Positions 45,969-49,388 of a DNA stretch of 49,388 bases are shown one piece after another. Source of the DNA: Gnetum montanum (taxonomy: Eukaryota > Streptophyta > Gnetopsida > Gnetales > Gnetaceae). The DNA is taken from contig MNCI01009549.1 in NCBI GenBank assembly GCA_015680685.1, positions 200,826 to 250,213 on the forward strand. The letters run 5' to 3'. The translations under genes were made by a program, and so were the position numbers. Position 1 is the first letter of the stretch, and every line of letters starts with the position of its first letter. The notes below the pieces were generated by a model. The model was not told the origin of the DNA. It saw nothing but the letters and a program-made list of their open reading frames with translations, and did no database searches.

Positions 45969-45986
45969 TTCCCGACAATAGCACCA
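45969..45986 (-). other. Element N primer-binding site
   Basis: TGGTGCTATTGTCGGGAA, one T after the LTR end TCATCA; it differs from the Athila-type TGGCGCCGTTGCCGGGGA by transitions only. Confidence 0.75.
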
Positions 45987-45987
45987 A

Positions 45988-46868
45988 TGATGAGTAGTGG
46001 CATATCCCAACACTCTACCATACAAGTCATAAGTGTTCATGCATGATTAGATTGTAATCCATGGATGGACAATGTAATTATGCTAGGAGTTAATGTTAAG
46101 TTCTTGATCATTATCTTCTCACTTTAAGTTAGTAAAATCTAGATGTATGATTTAGATCACAGTGAGGCATATGATAGATGATGTTGAAAGGCTCTCATTA
46201 CTCTTAGTGATGAACATGACTAAAAATGAAATTTAAATCTAAGTCTAAGTAATATTAAAATAAAATTCTATTCTATCCTAGAGCGATGAGTATTCATTCC
46301 TAGTTTACTTATCATGTCTTGGGCTTATGTGATTGTCACTAGGATTACTAAGTGGAATCACTACTGAGCAAATCAAGTGAGATCACTACTGGGTTACCAA
46401 ATAATCACACTTAATGCTTGAAACTAGGCATACCCATTCTACTTAACTATTGGACATAAAATGTAAAGGACCTTGGAATGTAAATGATTAACTAAGAAAA
46501 CAAAAAGTTAAGCTAAGAAAACAGGATATTAAGTTAAGTAAAAAATAGAACAAAGTGAATGCTGCAATGATGAAAAGCAATCTTGATCTTTATTGCCACA
46601 CATGAACTATGCCCAAGTATAATTCACTCGAATAAAGACATCATGCATCTACTCAACACCACACTGCGAGCATTCAATTTATTGCTAATTACAGAAACAA
46701 ATTGTAAAAATCTAGCTAAGGGTGGAATGAAACTATTGTTGCTTATGCACCCAAGTGTTGGTATTTATGAGGCTACACAGCTCCTGATACATCATATCGA
46801 TAATGATGTAGCTTTAGCTATGATATTTTTGATACAATATCACATTAGCACAAAAATTGGTTTTATCA
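45988..46868 (-). mobile_element. Element N 5' LTR
   Basis: 881 bp, begins TGATAAAACCAATTTTTGTG at 46868 and ends CTCATCA at 45988. Its first 280 bp align with 1392-1095. The U3 repeat (GATACAATAT, AGCTATGATAT) is at 46,810-46,850 and a TATA-like CATAAATA at about 46,763-46,770 (minus). The open frame 46583-46879 is LTR sequence, not a gene. Confidence 0.8.
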
Positions 46869-46873
46869 ATAAC

Positions 46874-47215
46874 CTTTGAAGAGTTATTTGAATTATTTGT
46901 CATATAATATTTATGCTCCTAATACTTTTAAAGATCAGTTATAGGTTTGAAAATATCTTGTAACTCTACCTAGAGTTCATTGAATTATTAGAGGTGATTT
47001 CAATATAGTTGAAAGTCCTTTAGAAAAACTTTCTAATCTTGCTCCTAATATATCTTCTTAAGAAAAATAAGATTGATACAATTTCAAAGAAAAATATTTT
47101 CTTTCTAATGCTAGCTCTCTATTCTCATCTCATTTGAATGAGAAGCATTATACTTGGTGTAATTATCAAAAGGAAAGATAGATAGCTAGAGGACAACCTT
47201 GACAAACTAACCATT
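46874..47215 (+). pseudogene. LINE endonuclease domain fragment
   Basis: Reads NIYAPNTFKDQL, KYLVTLPRVH, IIRGDFNIVESPLEKLSNLA, then EK, FKEKYFLSNASSLFSSHLNE and KHYTWCNYQKER. N-x-YAP and GDFN are the active-site neighbourhoods of the apurinic-type endonuclease of plant LINEs. About 110 residues, with TAG/TAA stops. It is cut at its left end by element N. Confidence 0.65.
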
Positions 47216-47620
47216 AAAGAGAAAAGAAAGAAATTAATCCAAAATTAGTAGTAGCTTAAGTGTTACCATTAGTGAGCAAGATATGGACAAGTCAAATAAA
47301 ATAATCACCAAATCCTAGTTTATAGAGATAGGAAATAATAAAATTCCATTCAATCTTGTCATAAACTTTGGCATAATCTAACTAAATAAAGTGAATATCT
47401 TGGTTAGTATCATAAGCCCACTACATTTCATCCCAAGTTTCAATACTTATAAAATATTAGCAAATACCTCAATCAACTTATGTTTTTTACTTTAGTTGTT
47501 GGGCTCATTTTGAAATTTCTTATAAGAGAATTGTAGTAAACCCTAAAAAGATAGTCAATTATAATAAGAGGAGGTATGACCTTGGGTAGACCACACAATT
47601 TTTTTATTTGGATTAAGTAC
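47216..47620 (-). pseudogene. LINE reverse transcriptase fragment (opposite strand)
   Basis: On the minus strand DTNQDIHFI, then LDYAKVYDKIEWNFI and ISYLYKLGFGDYFI match the LINE RT palm motif LD--KAYD-VEW-F. It is in the opposite direction to the adjacent endonuclease fragment, so either an inversion or two insertions are needed. Confidence 0.6.
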
Positions 47621-48484
47621 CACCCAAAATGGATATAGAGAGTAATTTTGAAACCTCATACTATTCCATGTACCATGGGCATGGCAAGACCTTAGGCTAA
47701 TTTGGTCTTCTACCAACACCAATGATGTAACATGCTTCTCAAAAGTAGCTAGACAACAACACCTACCATGTAATAGTGTTGAATTGAAAACCCAGGGACA
47801 TTGACCACCATCATCTAATCAAGGCTTCTTGGCCACTAAGAGGGCCTATGAGTGTGAAAACTCCCATAACACTTAATAGATGGCAGTGCAAACTTTAAGT
47901 GGAGAAGGAAGTGATCCAAGGAGGAGGGAATGAGGGTCTTGGATGGGGTTACCTTTGATAGTTAAAGGCAGTGTTATAAGTAAGGGAGAGAGGTTAGGAA
48001 CAAGGGAGAGGCCCCAAATTAAGATGGTCTTCCTATTCTGGGTAGTTGTTAACAAGGTTAATTAACAATAGGAAGGATGGTGGTTTGGGTGTGTGTATTT
48101 TCACTTAGTGTTACGGAGCTATGAATATGAGGTGGATGTCCTTGCTACATAAGAGAATCCATGTTCATGTGGTTTCTACGATAAGTAACTAGTCTTGAAA
48201 ATGTTTGAAAAGGTAAAGGTCGATATACAATGGGAATAGGAATTGGAGACATTCACCAATGACATACTAAACTTAGCTCACTTACTTAAGCCATGACATC
48301 CACCACTTCCCAAACATGATGAACTTTGATGAGGATGTTTTGACCTTAAGCCATTATCATGACGTCCTCAACATCTAGATGAAGAACCTTTCACTTCACC
48401 TAAACTCCATGGAAGTCTACCAAAATACTACAGAGTCATTTGCTAATATTTCAACGAGATATCCTAGTCCTATAATCCTTGATG
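47621..48484. other. Unassigned degenerate sequence
   Basis: No recognised family. A 60-codon minus frame (48055-47873) is Leu/Pro-rich without motifs. It may be further LINE remains. Confidence 0.3.
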
Positions 48485-48950
48485 TCAAGCTATGGTTTTG
48501 ATAAGCCCGTTGTGCTTTAAAATGGGCATAGTCATCATTTTAGCCTTGGCCATTACCTTAGAAACCATGTCCAATGGAAAGCTAAGGATGTTAACCATCG
48601 AATTATCATTGATGATTAAAAGGACCCAAATTTTCCCTTCAAACAAATAATCAATCCTTTGGCAAAATAAAAACTCACTCACTAATTTAGCAATGGACTT
48701 CTAGGATTCCTCAATGTCTAGTTGATCCTTATGAATTATGCATAGTCGATCACATCTAAAAAAAGCCTTTGCAACCTTCTTTCTTATCAGTATTCCTTCA
48801 AGCATAATTTCTTCTTGTTGCAGAAACTTGGTGAGCTTAGTGATGGCCTAAATGGATGCTATAACCCACTTATTGCCCACCAAGAAGCACTAATCATCAT
48901 AAGAGCACATTGTTGGTAGGCTAATGTTGAACAATAGGGTGAAGAAGCTA
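48485..48950 (-). pseudogene. Unidentified coding-like remnant
   Basis: Minus-strand frame open for about 150 codons if two TAG codons are ignored. It contains FLQQEEIMLEGILIRKKVAK, FFRCDRLCIIHKDQLDIEES, KSIAKLVSEFLFCQRIDYLF and LLIINDNSMVNILSFPLDMV. Composition is protein-like (mixed charged and hydrophobic, Cys spaced), unlike the surrounding A/T-rich sequence. I do not recognise the family; it could be a gene fragment or an element ORF. Confidence 0.35.
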
Positions 48951-49348
48951 CTAAAAAATTGATTCCAACCCTTCACAAAAAAATGGGTCAAGCAAAAGAA
49001 GTTTGCATAGATACGGTGTCCATTAATTCACTTTAAATGGTAGCACACACCATGATCAATTTTGTGGAAGTGTGAGAGAGGAAGCTCCACTTTTCGATGA
49101 GCTCAAGGGTGTGAAAGGTAATAATCATAATCAAGCTACTGAGCATCTTATTAGAAAATAAGATTGTGCATCATTGCAACCAAATTTCATAGTGGGATCC
49201 ACCCCGTAGGAATAAGGGTTAGCCTAGTAGTAACAACAAGGTAATAATTAAGTGTTATCCTAGTGATAAGACTCTTAATTTGAAAGCTTAAAGTAATGGA
49301 TTCAATTATGGTGGACAATGTTAAATTGCAAAGTTCTAATTAGACTAT
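48951..49348. other. Non-coding, nothing recognised
   Basis: A/T-rich sequence with no ORF and no repeat that I can match elsewhere in the window. Confidence 0.4.
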
Positions 49349-49388
49349 TGATGAGTGGCGAGGTACCCCTACACTCAACCATACGAAA
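49349..49388 (-). mobile_element. End of another L/S-type LTR (runs off right edge)
   Basis: TGATGAGTGGCGAGGTACCC and the next 20 bases match the terminal sequence of LTR S (34,309-34,350) almost exactly. The flank on the left is not a primer site, so this is either a 3' LTR of a minus-strand element or a solo LTR. Confidence 0.65.

Overview
The window looks like repeat-rich, gene-poor nuclear DNA from a seed plant with a large genome. I see no intact host gene and no tRNA, rRNA or CRISPR. About 95% of it is nested Ty3/gypsy LTR retrotransposons of the Athila and Tat types, plus a decayed LINE at the right. Coding frames are broken mostly by TAG, TGA and TAA where homologues have Gln, Arg or Trp, as expected from decay of methylated cytosines. 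One unresolved base (n) lies near position 681.

Layout, outermost to innermost. (1) A LINE remnant (about 46.87-47.62 kb) received Athila-like element N on the minus strand: 5' LTR 45988-46868, gag-pol 45.9-39.8 kb, accessory ORF 4395-1618, 3' LTR from 1392 leftward. (2) N's 3' LTR was hit by a second minus-strand Athila-like element, L: 5' LTR 468-1094, primer site, and the start of gag running off the left edge. (3) N's 3' internal region was hit by plus-strand Athila-like element R: LTRs 5644-6502 and 37830-38727. (4) R's gag was hit by a 19.1-kb Tat-like element T: LTRs 7804-9630 and 25061-26925, exact 5-bp target duplication GGGAA. (5) R's accessory ORF was hit by another Athila-like element that left a solo LTR, S: 34309-35115, target duplication ATCAC. 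A further LTR end starts at 49349.

Element T carries gag-pro (10179-13964) and RT-RNase H-archaeal-type RNase H-integrase (20133-23609). Each block is in one uninterrupted frame with no indels, only stop codons. Between them, on the opposite strand, is what reads as a nine-exon gene (19497 down to 14481, about 1,050 codons). Its splice sites have GT/AG ends and phases that agree across seven of its eight introns. N and R each carry a different accessory ORF after pol, in sense, behind an internal TATA promoter.

The most unusual pattern is that each LTR has its own private short palindromic repeat near its TATA box. In N, R and T the same private motif recurs near the start of that element's own accessory gene. 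This suggests that accessory genes and LTRs share element-specific cis-regulatory sequence. All family assignments come from motif recognition by eye; no database search was possible.
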